Assembly: GCF_040493455.1 (NCBI RefSeq)
Contig: NZ_JANFDA010000004.1
Location: 248,001-312,000, forward strand
DNA from: Microcosmobacter sp040493455
GTDB taxonomy: Bacteria > Bacteroidota > Bacteroidia > Flavobacteriales > Flavobacteriaceae
Direction: 5' to 3'
DNA: 64,000 nt
Positions within the stretch are counted from its first letter, which is position 1, and every line of letters begins with the position of its first letter. The position numbers were made by a program, and so were the translations under genes. This document shows, one piece after another, positions 42,509 to 51,376 of this stretch. Below the pieces are notes generated by a model, which had not been told where the DNA came from, searched no databases, and saw nothing but the letters and a program-made list of their open reading frames with translations.

Positions 42509-43747
42509 ATGAAAACTTACCTCCAAGTCCTCGTTGGTGGTGCTTTATCGGTTATGGTTACACTCTCAAGTTTGTCACCAGACCACACACTACCCCTCAA
42601 CAATTCAAACGATTTTGATAAATACAATGAAAGTGGATTAGACTTTACATTGAATCATGCTAAAGTGAATACCAAGTATTCCGATTTTGGTTCAGCAGTA
42701 TTTAAGAATAAACTCATCATTGTGTCTTCAAAAAAAATAGGTGCAATCGGTAATGGTATAAATAAGCTTACCAATGAACCTTATACAGATTTGTTTTGTT
42801 TAGATTTTGACAAAAAAGGATCTGTTTCCTATCCTCTATTATTTTCAAGAATATTGAATACTAAAAATAATGAAGGATCGGTGTCATTCTCGCCAGATGA
42901 ATCGACAATATATTATACTCGAAGCAGTAGAAAGACACCACATATATATCAACTCTACAAAGCCGAATTAGAGGCAAATTCTCATGGCAACTGGATAAAT
43001 CATGTTCAGCTGACGAAAAACAACAGTTATTCTGTAGAGAATCCATTTGTAAGTAGAGATGGAAAGAAACTGTACTTCTCTTCGAATAGAAAAGATGGTT
43101 ATGGTGGTTATGACTTATATGTTGCCGACATAAATAAAAAAGGGACTATCGGAACTCCAAAAAATTTAGGCCCGCTAATCAATTCTGAAGGTGACGAAAA
43201 GTATCCTCACTATTCGTTAGATGGTAAATATTTATTTTTTGCTTCTAATGGACACGACGGTTTAGGCGGCTTTGACATCTTTGTGAGTAAACCAGTATTT
43301 GGCATTTACAAATCACCAAGAAACCTAGGACAAACTGTGAACTCTGATAGTGATGAATTAGCATTTATGTTTATGGACAATAATAAAGGTGTATTCTCTT
43401 CTAATAAAGCAGATGGATTAGGAAGTTATGATCTTTATGAGTTTGACGCCAAGCCTATTTACAGAGATCTTGAAGGTGTTGTTCTGAATGAGAATGATGC
43501 TCCGTTATCTAATACAACCCTGATACTACTTGACGAAGAAGGTAATGAAATAGCAAGACAGAAAACAGATAAAACTGCTAGCTATAAATTCAAAGTAAGA
43601 GCATTTGAAAGCTATATTATTAAAGCTGTAAAGCAAGGTTATGCAGATAAAGAACTGAAGTTAGCTATTAATGATTCACAACGTTTAGTGTTTAGTGAAA
43701 ACCTAAAATTAGCTAGCGCTGATGATAGTGCGGTAGTTAAAAAATAA
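42509..43747 (+). CDS. PD40/WD40-like beta-propeller protein with carboxypeptidase-regulatory domain
   Basis: 412 aa, signal or anchor near the N-terminus (QVLVGGALSVMVTLSSLS). PD40 blades: VSFSPDESTIYYTRSS, PFVSRDGKKLYFSSNR and PHYSLDGKYLFFASNGHDG, with GYGGYDLYVADI after them. From about residue 327 a carboxypeptidase-regulatory-like domain follows (DLEGVVLNENDAPLSNTTLIL). Related Bacteroidota proteins carry an OmpA domain at the C-terminus, which is missing here. Envelope-associated; function unknown. Confidence 0.82.
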   Translation: MKTYLQVLVGGALSVMVTLSSLSPDHTLPLNNSNDFDKYNESGLDFTLNHAKVNTKYSDFGSAVFKNKLIIVSSKKIGAIGNGINKLTNEPYTDLFCLDFDKKGSVSYPLLFSRILNTKNNEGSVSFSPDESTIYYTRSSRKTPHIYQLYKAELEANSHGNWINHVQLTKNNSYSVENPFVSRDGKKLYFSSNRKDGYGGYDLYVADINKKGTIGTPKNLGPLINSEGDEKYPHYSLDGKYLFFASNGHDGLGGFDIFVSKPVFGIYKSPRNLGQTVNSDSDELAFMFMDNNKGVFSSNKADGLGSYDLYEFDAKPIYRDLEGVVLNENDAPLSNTTLILLDEEGNEIARQKTDKTASYKFKVRAFESYIIKAVKQGYADKELKLAINDSQRLVFSENLKLASADDSAVVKK

Positions 43748-43917
43748 CCTGCGTTTTATCGTTAAAAAAAGTAGCGCGAGTTCTTACAACGAAAATAAAC
43801 TCTACTTAGTCTAAAAAGGGAATTAGTAGTTTTTATCTTACACAGTAAATACTATATTTACAAAGCAAACAAACAAAACATTGTTGCGCAATATTACATT
43901 AATCAATCCAGCATAAA

Positions 43918-43941
43918 AAAACCACGCCGAAGCGTGGTTTT
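43918..43941. terminator. bidirectional terminator beside hppA
   Basis: ACCACGC (43921-43927) pairs with GCGTGGT (43932-43938) over a CGAA tetraloop, and the flanking A and T runs extend the stem. It lies 24 bases beyond the hppA stop on its strand and also after the PD40 gene. Confidence 0.88.
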
Positions 43942-43964
43942 CATGTTTTATATGGATATTGAAG

Positions 43965-46358
43965 TTATTCTTTTATCACTTCTACTTTCTCAATGATTTT
44001 TTCAATTTCACCATTCTCTCCGATAGTAGATTTTTCGAATTCCTTAATAGCTTCTTCTACTTCAGCTTCAGTACCTTCAAAAACTCTTTCGTTGGTAACT
44101 GTCTCGCCATTTTCTACAGTAGTATATACTACAGTTGCTTGAGCCATATCTTCAGAAATAGACATCTCTACTTCAAAAGTATTTTCGTCTGCTAGAGCTG
44201 TTTCAGAATCGTGTCCTCCTAAGATTGGAGCAATAACTAAACCTACTAAACACGTTAACTTAATTAAGATGTTCATAGATGGTCCAGAAGTATCCTTGAA
44301 TGGATCTCCAACTGTATCTCCAGTAACTGCTGCTTTGTGCGCATCAGAACCTTTGTATTCCATTTTACCATCAATCTCTACTCCAGCTTCAAAAGATTTC
44401 TTAGCGTTATCCCAAGCACCTCCAGCGTTGTTTTGGAAGATTGCCCACATCACACCGCTAACACAAACACCAGCCATATAACCTCCTAATGGTTCAGCTC
44501 CAAATAAAAGACCTATGATAATTGGTGTAATAATCGTAATCAATCCAGGTAAAAGCATTTCTTTAAGAGCAGCTTTAGTTGAAATATCAACACACTTAGC
44601 ATACTCTGGAGTACCTGTTCCTTCCATAATTCCAGGAATCTCTCTAAACTGACGACGTACTTCTTGTACCATTTCCATCGCAGCTTTACCTACAGATTGC
44701 ATTGCTAATGCTGAGAAGATTACAGGAATCATTCCTCCTACAAATAACATTGCTAATACATCTGCTTTAAAGATGTTAATTCCGTCAATTCCTGTAAACG
44801 TAACATAAGCAGCAAATAATGCTAAGGCAGTTAATGCTGCAGAAGCAATAGCAAATCCTTTACCAACAGCTGCAGTAGTATTACCTACTGAATCTAATAT
44901 ATCTGTACGCTCTCTAACATGAGGCTCTAGTTCACTCATTTCAGCTACACCACCTGCATTATCTGCAATAGGACCAAATGCATCGATCGCTAACTGCATC
45001 GCAGTAGTTGCCATCATTGCAGAAGCTGCTAATGCTACACCATAGAATCCTGCTAAAGCATACGATCCAAAGATGGCCGCAGCAAATAAGATAACAGATA
45101 AGAATGTAGATTTCATACCTACTGCAAGACCTGCAATAATATTAGTTGCAGCTCCAGTAGAACTATTTTTTACAATATCTAAAACAGGTTTCTTTCCTAA
45201 AGATGTATAGTAAGCCGTTACCACAGAGATCAAAGCACCTACGGCAAGACCAATACATGCCGCCCAAAATACATTCATAGACGATACATCTCTTAGACCT
45301 TCTCCAAAGAAGTTCATTTGCATAGTTTCTGGCAACATCCACTTAATTAAGAAGTAACTAGCAATTAGTGTTAATATAATTGAAGCCCAGTTTCCAGTAT
45401 CTAATGCTTTTTGAACTTGAGATTCTTTAGCTTCATTGTTAGACACTTTTACTAAGAATGTTCCGATTATGGAAGCCAACACACCAACACCAGCAATGAC
45501 TAGTGGTAGAAGAATAGGCCCCATATTATTGAATGCGTCTGTAAACTGAGTCGTTGCAGACATATCTTTAATCACATAATTTCCAAGTACCATAGCTGCT
45601 AATACAGTAGCTACATACGACCCAAAAAGGTCTGCTCCCATTCCTGCAACATCACCAACATTATCACCTACGTTATCAGCAATGGTAGCTGGGTTACGAG
45701 GATCATCTTCAGGGATACCAGCTTCAACCTTACCTACTAGGTCAGCACCTACATCGGCAGCTTTTGTATAGATTCCACCACCTACACGCGCAAATAAAGC
45801 AATCGATTCAGCACCCAGAGAGAATCCAGCTAACGTTTCTAGAACTACAGTCATGTTCCCATAGAAACCGCCTTCAGCTCCCATAAACTGCCCTAAAAAG
45901 AACCAGAATAATAAGCTCAATCCTAATACAGCTAAACCAGCAACACCAAGTCCCATTACTGTTCCACCACCAAAAGATACTTTTAGTGCTTGAGGTAAAC
46001 TTGTCTTTGCAGCTTCTGCTGTACGCGCATTAGCATCAGTAGCGATACGCATTCCAATGTTTCCTGCTAAAGCAGAGAACACAGCACCTATAATAAATGC
46101 AGGAACAATCATCCAGCTTGTAGACTCTACTATTGTAGATATTCCAAATAAAGCAGCTGATGCGATTACTACGAATATTAACAGTAAACGGTATTCAGCT
46201 CCAAGGAATGCCAAAGCACCTTCTTTGATAGCTTTAGAAATGCCTTTCATCTTGTCACTACCTGCATCTTGTTTCTTAACCCAAGACATTTTGATGAACA
46301 TAAATAAAAGTCCTAAAATCGCCAATGCTATTGGCACGAAAATCATATTTGATTCCAT
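43965..46358 (-). CDS. hppA: membrane-bound (K+-dependent) pyrophosphatase
   Basis: 797 aa, about 15-16 membrane helices. Seen: GGGIYTKAADVGADLVGKVEAGIPEDDPRNPATIADNVGDNVGDVAGMGADL split around the acidic catalytic loop, and DSVGNTTAAVGKG, where Ala instead of Lys at the family's K+-site marks a K+-dependent enzyme. It couples PPi hydrolysis to Na+ or H+ pumping; Na+ is likely in this lineage but not proved. After the last helix (VGLVIAPILGG) there is an acidic C-terminal extension of about 75 residues. Soluble pyrophosphatase lies upstream on the same strand. Confidence 0.92.
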   Translation of the reverse strand: MESNMIFVPIALAILGLLFMFIKMSWVKKQDAGSDKMKGISKAIKEGALAFLGAEYRLLLIFVVIASAALFGISTIVESTSWMIVPAFIIGAVFSALAGNIGMRIATDANARTAEAAKTSLPQALKVSFGGGTVMGLGVAGLAVLGLSLLFWFFLGQFMGAEGGFYGNMTVVLETLAGFSLGAESIALFARVGGGIYTKAADVGADLVGKVEAGIPEDDPRNPATIADNVGDNVGDVAGMGADLFGSYVATVLAAMVLGNYVIKDMSATTQFTDAFNNMGPILLPLVIAGVGVLASIIGTFLVKVSNNEAKESQVQKALDTGNWASIILTLIASYFLIKWMLPETMQMNFFGEGLRDVSSMNVFWAACIGLAVGALISVVTAYYTSLGKKPVLDIVKNSSTGAATNIIAGLAVGMKSTFLSVILFAAAIFGSYALAGFYGVALAASAMMATTAMQLAIDAFGPIADNAGGVAEMSELEPHVRERTDILDSVGNTTAAVGKGFAIASAALTALALFAAYVTFTGIDGINIFKADVLAMLFVGGMIPVIFSALAMQSVGKAAMEMVQEVRRQFREIPGIMEGTGTPEYAKCVDISTKAALKEMLLPGLITIITPIIIGLLFGAEPLGGYMAGVCVSGVMWAIFQNNAGGAWDNAKKSFEAGVEIDGKMEYKGSDAHKAAVTGDTVGDPFKDTSGPSMNILIKLTCLVGLVIAPILGGHDSETALADENTFEVEMSISEDMAQATVVYTTVENGETVTNERVFEGTEAEVEEAIKEFEKSTIGENGEIEKIIEKVEVIKE

Positions 46359-46386
46359 AAATATTTCAATTAGTTATTTAGCTGCG

Positions 46387-46394
46387 CAAAAGTA
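46387..46394 (-). promoter_or_regulatory. candidate -7 promoter box of hppA
   Basis: Minus-strand TACTTTTG, a perfect TAnnTTTG, 28 bases before the hppA start. The -33 box is unclear. Confidence 0.5.
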
Positions 46395-46412
46395 GTAAAA
46401 TCAACGAGAACT

Positions 46413-46446
46413 AAAAAAACCTTTCGCTCTGTGAGTGAAAGGTTTT
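46413..46446 (-). terminator. terminator of ppa
   Basis: Nine pairs, CCTTTCGCT (46420-46428) with AGTGAAAGG (46434-46442), one of them a G-U wobble, with a 5-base loop and A/T extensions. On the minus strand it is followed by a T run. It stops ppa before the hppA promoter. Confidence 0.85.
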
Positions 46447-46470
46447 CAAAGATTTAATATAGAATGTCTT

Positions 46471-46998
46471 TTAGATCGTAAAATCGCCGTTGGCTTTGTG
46501 TTCGCTATTTTCGTATCGCTCAACACATTTATTTAAAATATCGTACGCCTCTTTTGCGTCACCCCATCCACCAACATCGACCTTCTTCTTTTCTAGATCT
46601 TTATATACTTGGAAGAAATGCGTAATCTCTTTCTTCCTATGCTCATTAAGGTCTGTAATATCTTGATATGTATTCCAAATTGGGTCAGAAACCGGTACGC
46701 ATACTAATTTTTCGTCTGGCCCTTTTTCATCTGCCATGTGGAATACTCCGATTGGCTTTACTTCCATTACGCACATTGGGAAAGTTGGTTCTGTACTCAA
46801 TACCAATACATCCAATGGATCTCCATCCAAAGCTAAAGTTTCTGGGATAAAACCATAATTCCCTGGATACACCATGGATGAAAACAACATACGATCAAAA
46901 CGGATTTTATGTAAATCGAAATCGTATTCATATTTGTTTCTACTCCCCTTTGGGATTTCTATTAGTACATCAAACGTCATTTTTCCTTTTGGACTCAT
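46471..46998 (-). CDS. ppa: soluble inorganic pyrophosphatase (family I)
   Basis: 175 aa, usual bacterial size. Seen: FDVLIEIPKGSRNKYEYD, the conserved RMLFSSMVYPGNYGFIP, LDGDPLDVLVL (metal Asp residues; GDxxD) and the final tail KHEK-like ENSEHKAN. It hydrolyses PPi from biosynthesis. It is transcribed separately from hppA by the terminator between, so the cell can tune PPi disposal between heat and ion pumping. Confidence 0.93.
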   Translation of the reverse strand: MSPKGKMTFDVLIEIPKGSRNKYEYDFDLHKIRFDRMLFSSMVYPGNYGFIPETLALDGDPLDVLVLSTEPTFPMCVMEVKPIGVFHMADEKGPDEKLVCVPVSDPIWNTYQDITDLNEHRKKEITHFFQVYKDLEKKKVDVGGWGDAKEAYDILNKCVERYENSEHKANGDFTI

Positions 46999-47025
46999 AA
47001 TTATCTCATCGTTAAATTAGGGCTG

Positions 47026-47055
47026 CAAAGATACACCTTTACCAAGGCTGCACAA
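47026..47055 (-). promoter_or_regulatory. promoter of ppa
   Basis: Minus-strand TTG (47055-47053), exactly 19 bases, then TATCTTTG (47033-47026) and CAGCC. Both boxes and spacing fit the Bacteroidota housekeeping promoter. This is the best promoter seen in the window. Confidence 0.72.
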
Positions 47056-47133
47056 TTCTCAGCGTCTATATTTTACAATTTTTTTAAGAACTAAATACTG
47101 TATCTTGCGTCAACTAATTTAATCAGAATAATC

Positions 47134-49353
47134 ATGCGTTTTATTTTAGCTATTGTATGCCTTTGTTTTACTGTAACTTCTTTTTCTCAAAGTCAACCCT
47201 GGAAAGGAAAATTTGAACCTATCGATGACCTTTTACCAACACCAAATTCATATAGAACAGCTAGTGGTGCTCCAGGAAAAGCCTATTGGCAACAACGTGC
47301 CGATTATAAGATTAAAGCTACTCTCGACGAAAAAAACAACACCATTAGTGGTGATGAAACCATAACCTACTACAATAATTCTCCTGATGACCTATCGTAT
47401 CTATGGGTTCAATTGGAACAAAATGTAAACAAAAAAGGCAATGAAGATTTTGGTTATGCCTTTGGTGGAGTAAGAGATAACATGAATACTCGACACATGC
47501 AGTTTTTGACCAGAGCTATCGATTTCCCTGCTGGGTATTCAATTAAATATATTAAGGACGAAAATGGCAACAATATAAAGTCATTGGTTAATAACACCAT
47601 GATGAAAGTATTGCTAGACAAACCACTAAAGTCTGGTGAGTCTATGTCATTCTCGATAGGATGGTCCTATCCTGTTACAGATCGCAGTATGTATTTATTG
47701 TCTCGTGAAGGATATGAATATTTCCCTGAAGATGATAATACTGTGTATCTGATTGCACATTGGTTTCCTAGAATGGCTGTGTATAACGACACAGAAGGAT
47801 GGCAGAATAAGCAATTCCAAAAACTAGGTGAATTTGCCTTGGAATTTGGCGATTATGATGTAGAGCTTACTGTCCCAGCAGATCATTTGGTAGCTGCTAC
47901 TGGGGAATTGAAAAATCCTAATGATGTTTTAACAAGAAAGCAACGCCAACGACTTGAAGAAGCTTCTAACTCATTTGATAAACCAGTAATGATTGTGACG
48001 CCAGAAGAAGCTAAAGAGAATGAAAAAGATAAAGCTTCAAAAACTAAAACCTGGAGAATGGTTGCCAAAAACGTACGTGATTTCGCTTGGGCTTCGTCTC
48101 GCAAATTCATTTGGGATGCACAAGCTGTGCAGTTACCTACTAATAAAGTTATGGCAATGTCTTTCTACCCTAATGAAGGATTACCTGTTTGGAGTGAAGA
48201 ATCTACAAAAGCTATAATGCATGCATTAGAGGTATATTCTGAAGCGACTTTCGATTACCCATATCCAGTTTGTATCTCTGTAAATACATCAAACATTGGT
48301 ATAGAATTTCCAATGATAAGTTTTAATGGTGGACGTCCAAGAAATGGAGAAATGAGCCAAGCTGCAAAAGCAGGGATGATTGGCACAATTATCCATGAGG
48401 TAGGTCATAATTGGTTCCCAATGATTGTGAGTTCTGATGAACGTCAATGGATGTGGATGGATGAAGGTTTAAACACTTTCCTGCACCAACGCACTGTTGA
48501 GGAGCGTTATCCAGATTTTAACCATACCACGCCAAAGAGTATTGTCAATTTCATGAAAGGTGATAAGAATATCCTAAGACCAATCATGACGACTTCGGAT
48601 AATGATTTATTGAGCCAATTTGGAGCTAACTATTATCAAAAACCAACGGTCGGATTCCAAATGTTGCGCAATTCTATTGTTGGTAAAGAATTGTTTGATC
48701 AGGCTTTTAAAGAATATGCTAACCGCTGGAAGTATAAGCATCCAAATCCTGCAGATTTATTTAGAACTTTAGAAGATGCCACAGCTGTGGATCTAGATTG
48801 GTTCATCAGAGGATGGTTTTATACTACGGATAATGTTGACATAGAATTGGCTGACGTTAAATGGTTCCAAGTGCAACCTGAAGTAAGTATTGAGGACAAG
48901 CAGAAACAGGGCAATCTTAATGTTGCTGCAGAAAATGAAGGCGAAAAAGCTAAAGACTTTTCATCTGGCCCAGAGATGATTAATATGGTAACAACTCCAG
49001 ATGCCAGTTATGGTCAGTTCTTATCTAGAATAGATGAAGCTGGTGTAAGAAAGCAAGTTGAAGGAAAGAACATTTATGAAATCACTGTTAAAAATAATGG
49101 TGGTTTAGTAATGCCAGTTGTTATAGAATGGCAATACACCGATGGCACTACAGAAATAGACCGTCTGCCTGCTGAAGTATGGAGAACTAACGAGTACCAA
49201 ACAACGAAGACTTTTATAAAGGATAAAGAAGTTGCCAAAGTTGTTGTAGATCCAAATGGTGAGTTTGCAGATGTTGACAATGCAAATAATAGCTTCCCGA
49301 AGGTGGATGAAGCTTCAGATTTTGATAAATTTAAAGACAGTAAGAAGAATTAA
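47134..49353 (+). CDS. M1-family metallopeptidase
   Basis: 739 aa with signal peptide MRFILAIVCLCFTVTSFSQ. The N-terminal aminopeptidase beta domain (about 50-300) precedes the catalytic domain, with HEVGHNW (zinc His421, His425, catalytic Glu422) and Glu444 in WMWMDEGLN, the exact HExxH-18-E spacing of M1. The C-terminal 150 residues are beta-rich. A secreted or periplasmic peptide-trimming enzyme. Five bases before the Crp-like gene. Confidence 0.93.
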   Translation: MRFILAIVCLCFTVTSFSQSQPWKGKFEPIDDLLPTPNSYRTASGAPGKAYWQQRADYKIKATLDEKNNTISGDETITYYNNSPDDLSYLWVQLEQNVNKKGNEDFGYAFGGVRDNMNTRHMQFLTRAIDFPAGYSIKYIKDENGNNIKSLVNNTMMKVLLDKPLKSGESMSFSIGWSYPVTDRSMYLLSREGYEYFPEDDNTVYLIAHWFPRMAVYNDTEGWQNKQFQKLGEFALEFGDYDVELTVPADHLVAATGELKNPNDVLTRKQRQRLEEASNSFDKPVMIVTPEEAKENEKDKASKTKTWRMVAKNVRDFAWASSRKFIWDAQAVQLPTNKVMAMSFYPNEGLPVWSEESTKAIMHALEVYSEATFDYPYPVCISVNTSNIGIEFPMISFNGGRPRNGEMSQAAKAGMIGTIIHEVGHNWFPMIVSSDERQWMWMDEGLNTFLHQRTVEERYPDFNHTTPKSIVNFMKGDKNILRPIMTTSDNDLLSQFGANYYQKPTVGFQMLRNSIVGKELFDQAFKEYANRWKYKHPNPADLFRTLEDATAVDLDWFIRGWFYTTDNVDIELADVKWFQVQPEVSIEDKQKQGNLNVAAENEGEKAKDFSSGPEMINMVTTPDASYGQFLSRIDEAGVRKQVEGKNIYEITVKNNGGLVMPVVIEWQYTDGTTEIDRLPAEVWRTNEYQTTKTFIKDKEVAKVVVDPNGEFADVDNANNSFPKVDEASDFDKFKDSKKN

Positions 49354-49357
49354 CTTA

Positions 49358-49939
49358 ATGTCGTCATCGTTACAAGAGTGTATATCTAGTCAAATAAGCA
49401 TAGACAAATTATCATTGGATGATATTTTGTCAAACTTCGAAACCGTTCATCTTAAGAAAGGTGATTACTTGCTTCAAGCTGGTTCTATTTGTAGAGAGAT
49501 GGCCTTTATAGAATCTGGCTATCTCAGAATGTATGATATTGCAGATGGAAAAGAAATAACGTTCTGGATTGGCAGTTCAGGGAAATTTATCACCTCGCTT
49601 TCAAGCTTTGTGTTTCAAACCAGCAACTTTTGGAATATCCAAGCCGTGACTGATTGTAAGCTACAAGTCATTAATAGAACGCAGCACTTTCAGCTATGTG
49701 AAACTCAACCAAAATGGTTAGAGTTCGATAATCTGTTGTTAGCACATTCTTTTGCTTTGCTCGAACAAAGTATGTTTGCACAATTGCATACCACTGCGCA
49801 GCAACGATTTGAAAATCTGCTACACAATGAGCCCGATCTTTTCAATAATGTTCCGCTTCAATATATAGCTTCGATGATTGGTATTACGCCTGAGTCTCTA
49901 AGTAGATTAAGAAAAAACCTATCCAATTCTATTTCTTAA
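49358..49939 (+). CDS. Crp/Fnr-type transcriptional regulator
   Basis: 193 aa from ATG 49358; the frame extends upstream into the peptidase gene, but this ATG begins four bases after its stop. The cNMP-binding beta-roll is at residues about 20-130 (HLKKGDYLLQAGSICREMAFIESGYLRMY), and a short C-terminal helix-turn-helix is visible (LQYIASMIGITPESLSRLRKN). No classical Arg/Ser cAMP-binding pocket is seen, so the ligand is unclear. It precedes a membrane protein gene with TTGTCAA repeats in between. Confidence 0.87.
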   Translation: MSSSLQECISSQISIDKLSLDDILSNFETVHLKKGDYLLQAGSICREMAFIESGYLRMYDIADGKEITFWIGSSGKFITSLSSFVFQTSNFWNIQAVTDCKLQVINRTQHFQLCETQPKWLEFDNLLLAHSFALLEQSMFAQLHTTAQQRFENLLHNEPDLFNNVPLQYIASMIGITPESLSRLRKNLSNSIS

Positions 49940-49942
49940 CAT

Positions 49943-49983
49943 TTGTCAAGAGTAATCTGACTCGTAATCATAAACTTTGTCAA
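49943..49983 (+). promoter_or_regulatory. two TTGTCAA sites between regulator and membrane protein
   Basis: The palindromic TTGTCAA occurs at 49943-49949 and 49977-49983, the second 10 bases before the next start. The sites could be operator half-sites for the adjacent Crp-like regulator; this is only suggestive. Confidence 0.3.
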
Positions 49984-49993
49984 AAGTTATATT

Positions 49994-50389
49994 ATGAATC
50001 AGTTACAAAAAGCATTGACCATAAATGCTATCTTTTCGGGATTATCAGGAGTTATTTTAGTAATCACAAGCACATACATTGCTCAGCTTTTTAAGGTTGA
50101 AAACAATACTCCTTTTTGGATTATTGGACTAGCATTAATCTTCTTTTCGGGAACTATAGTGTATGAAATAAAACGACTCAAGCCTTCAGGTGTATTATCA
50201 ATAATCATCCAAGATATTATTTGGGTTATTGGCAGTATTGTGCTTTTAATGTTTCAGCCTTTTGAAATCTCTAAAACTGGGAATGCCATTATCGCTATTA
50301 TTGCCTTCATTGTATTACTCATGGCAATACACCAGGCCGTTGCTCTAAAAAAATCATCTCGGATTGAAAAACAGTCTGCGAGCAGTTAG
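49994..50389 (+). CDS. four-helix membrane protein of unknown function
   Basis: 131 aa with four hydrophobic segments: AIFSGLSGVILVITSTYIA, FWIIGLALIFFSGTIVY, IIQDIIWVIGSIVLLMF and NAIIAIIAFIVLLMA. The tail is basic and Ser-rich. I recognise no named family. It is probably co-transcribed with, or controlled by, the Crp-like regulator 54 bases upstream. Confidence 0.78.
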   Translation: MNQLQKALTINAIFSGLSGVILVITSTYIAQLFKVENNTPFWIIGLALIFFSGTIVYEIKRLKPSGVLSIIIQDIIWVIGSIVLLMFQPFEISKTGNAIIAIIAFIVLLMAIHQAVALKKSSRIEKQSASS

Positions 50390-50526
50390 AAACCCCATTA
50401 ATTCAAACTCAACATTTACAGCAGATTAAGTACAGTTTTTTCTTTGTTAAAAGCGTTAAAAATCTTAGCATTTATCCTATAAATTAGTATTTTACAGAAA
50501 AGCAATATTTGATAAATCAATTTAAG

Positions 50527-51258
50527 ATGAAGACACTACTCAAATTTTTTCTGTTTGTGCCATTACTTCTTGTGGGTTGTTCCTCTGATGATAGTAACCG
50601 AAACGCTGGAGAAAGTGTTGGCTTTGATAGTTTTTTGTCCTTCTCTTTTGAAGGGAATACAGATACAAAAGACGCTATTGAAACCGTAGTTAGAGAAACT
50701 CTGATTTTGGTAAACGCAAGGATGTCTTTAGAGGACATCAACATTATAGTAAGCAGTACACCAGCCAGTATCATTCCTGAAATCGGTATTGGTGGTTCCA
50801 GTCCTAATGGTTTCGATATATTAATGTCAGTAGATTTAGACTTTCCTAATTTGGCAAATTCCATCGCTAATGAATTTGGTCCCTTGTTAGCGCATGAAAT
50901 GCATCATGCTAAACGACAACGTTCCACTGAAGGATATGGTACTACATTATTTGAAGCCTGTGTATCCGAAGGACTTGCCGATTGCTTCTCTATGGAAGTG
51001 TTTGATATAGATCCACCAATATGGTCAGTAGCACTTGCCGAAGCAGATTTAGAAGCTTGGATTAATTCGGCTGAGCAAACCTGGGATGATGATAACTACA
51101 ATCACCCAGAGTGGTTTTTTGGAACCAGTGCCAATATTCCGAGGTGGACAGGCTATTCCATAGGTTACAAACTTGTGAAAGACTATCTTGTCATCAATAC
51201 AGACCAAGAACCCTCTGATTTGTATGATGAACCTGCAGATTCTTTCTTGGAAGATTGA
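50527..51258 (+). CDS. DUF2268-like zinc metallopeptidase lipoprotein
   Basis: 243 aa from ATG 50527; an in-frame TTG at 50509 gives an odd N-terminus. Lipoprotein signal MKTLLKFFLFVPLLLVGC (Cys18). The catalytic HEMHH sits about residue 126 (LLAHEMHHAKRQ), then FEACVSEGLADCFSME with a possible third zinc ligand, an arrangement like DUF2268 predicted Zn-proteases. No partner gene; a hairpin follows the stop. Confidence 0.8.
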   Translation: MKTLLKFFLFVPLLLVGCSSDDSNRNAGESVGFDSFLSFSFEGNTDTKDAIETVVRETLILVNARMSLEDINIIVSSTPASIIPEIGIGGSSPNGFDILMSVDLDFPNLANSIANEFGPLLAHEMHHAKRQRSTEGYGTTLFEACVSEGLADCFSMEVFDIDPPIWSVALAEADLEAWINSAEQTWDDDNYNHPEWFFGTSANIPRWTGYSIGYKLVKDYLVINTDQEPSDLYDEPADSFLED

Positions 51259-51291
51259 TCATAAAACGTCTTTTACAACAGTGAATTGACG

Positions 51292-51314
51292 AAATCGTTT
51301 TCGACGATTTTTTT
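51292..51314 (+). terminator. terminator after the metallopeptidase gene
   Basis: AAATCGT (51292-51298) pairs with ACGATTT (51304-51310), followed by TTTT (51311-51314). Confidence 0.6.
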
Positions 51315-51376
51315 AGCATTTTAGGGTGATAAACCAAAAAATTGTCTCTAGTTTTACAATACCAGAACACGAGATT

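Noticed and set aside
43959..44195. Small Phe-rich plus-strand frame antisense to the C-terminus of hppA
   Set aside because: The repeated Phe and Leu residues are the reverse reading of the acidic Glu/Lys tail of HppA; no independent evidence.
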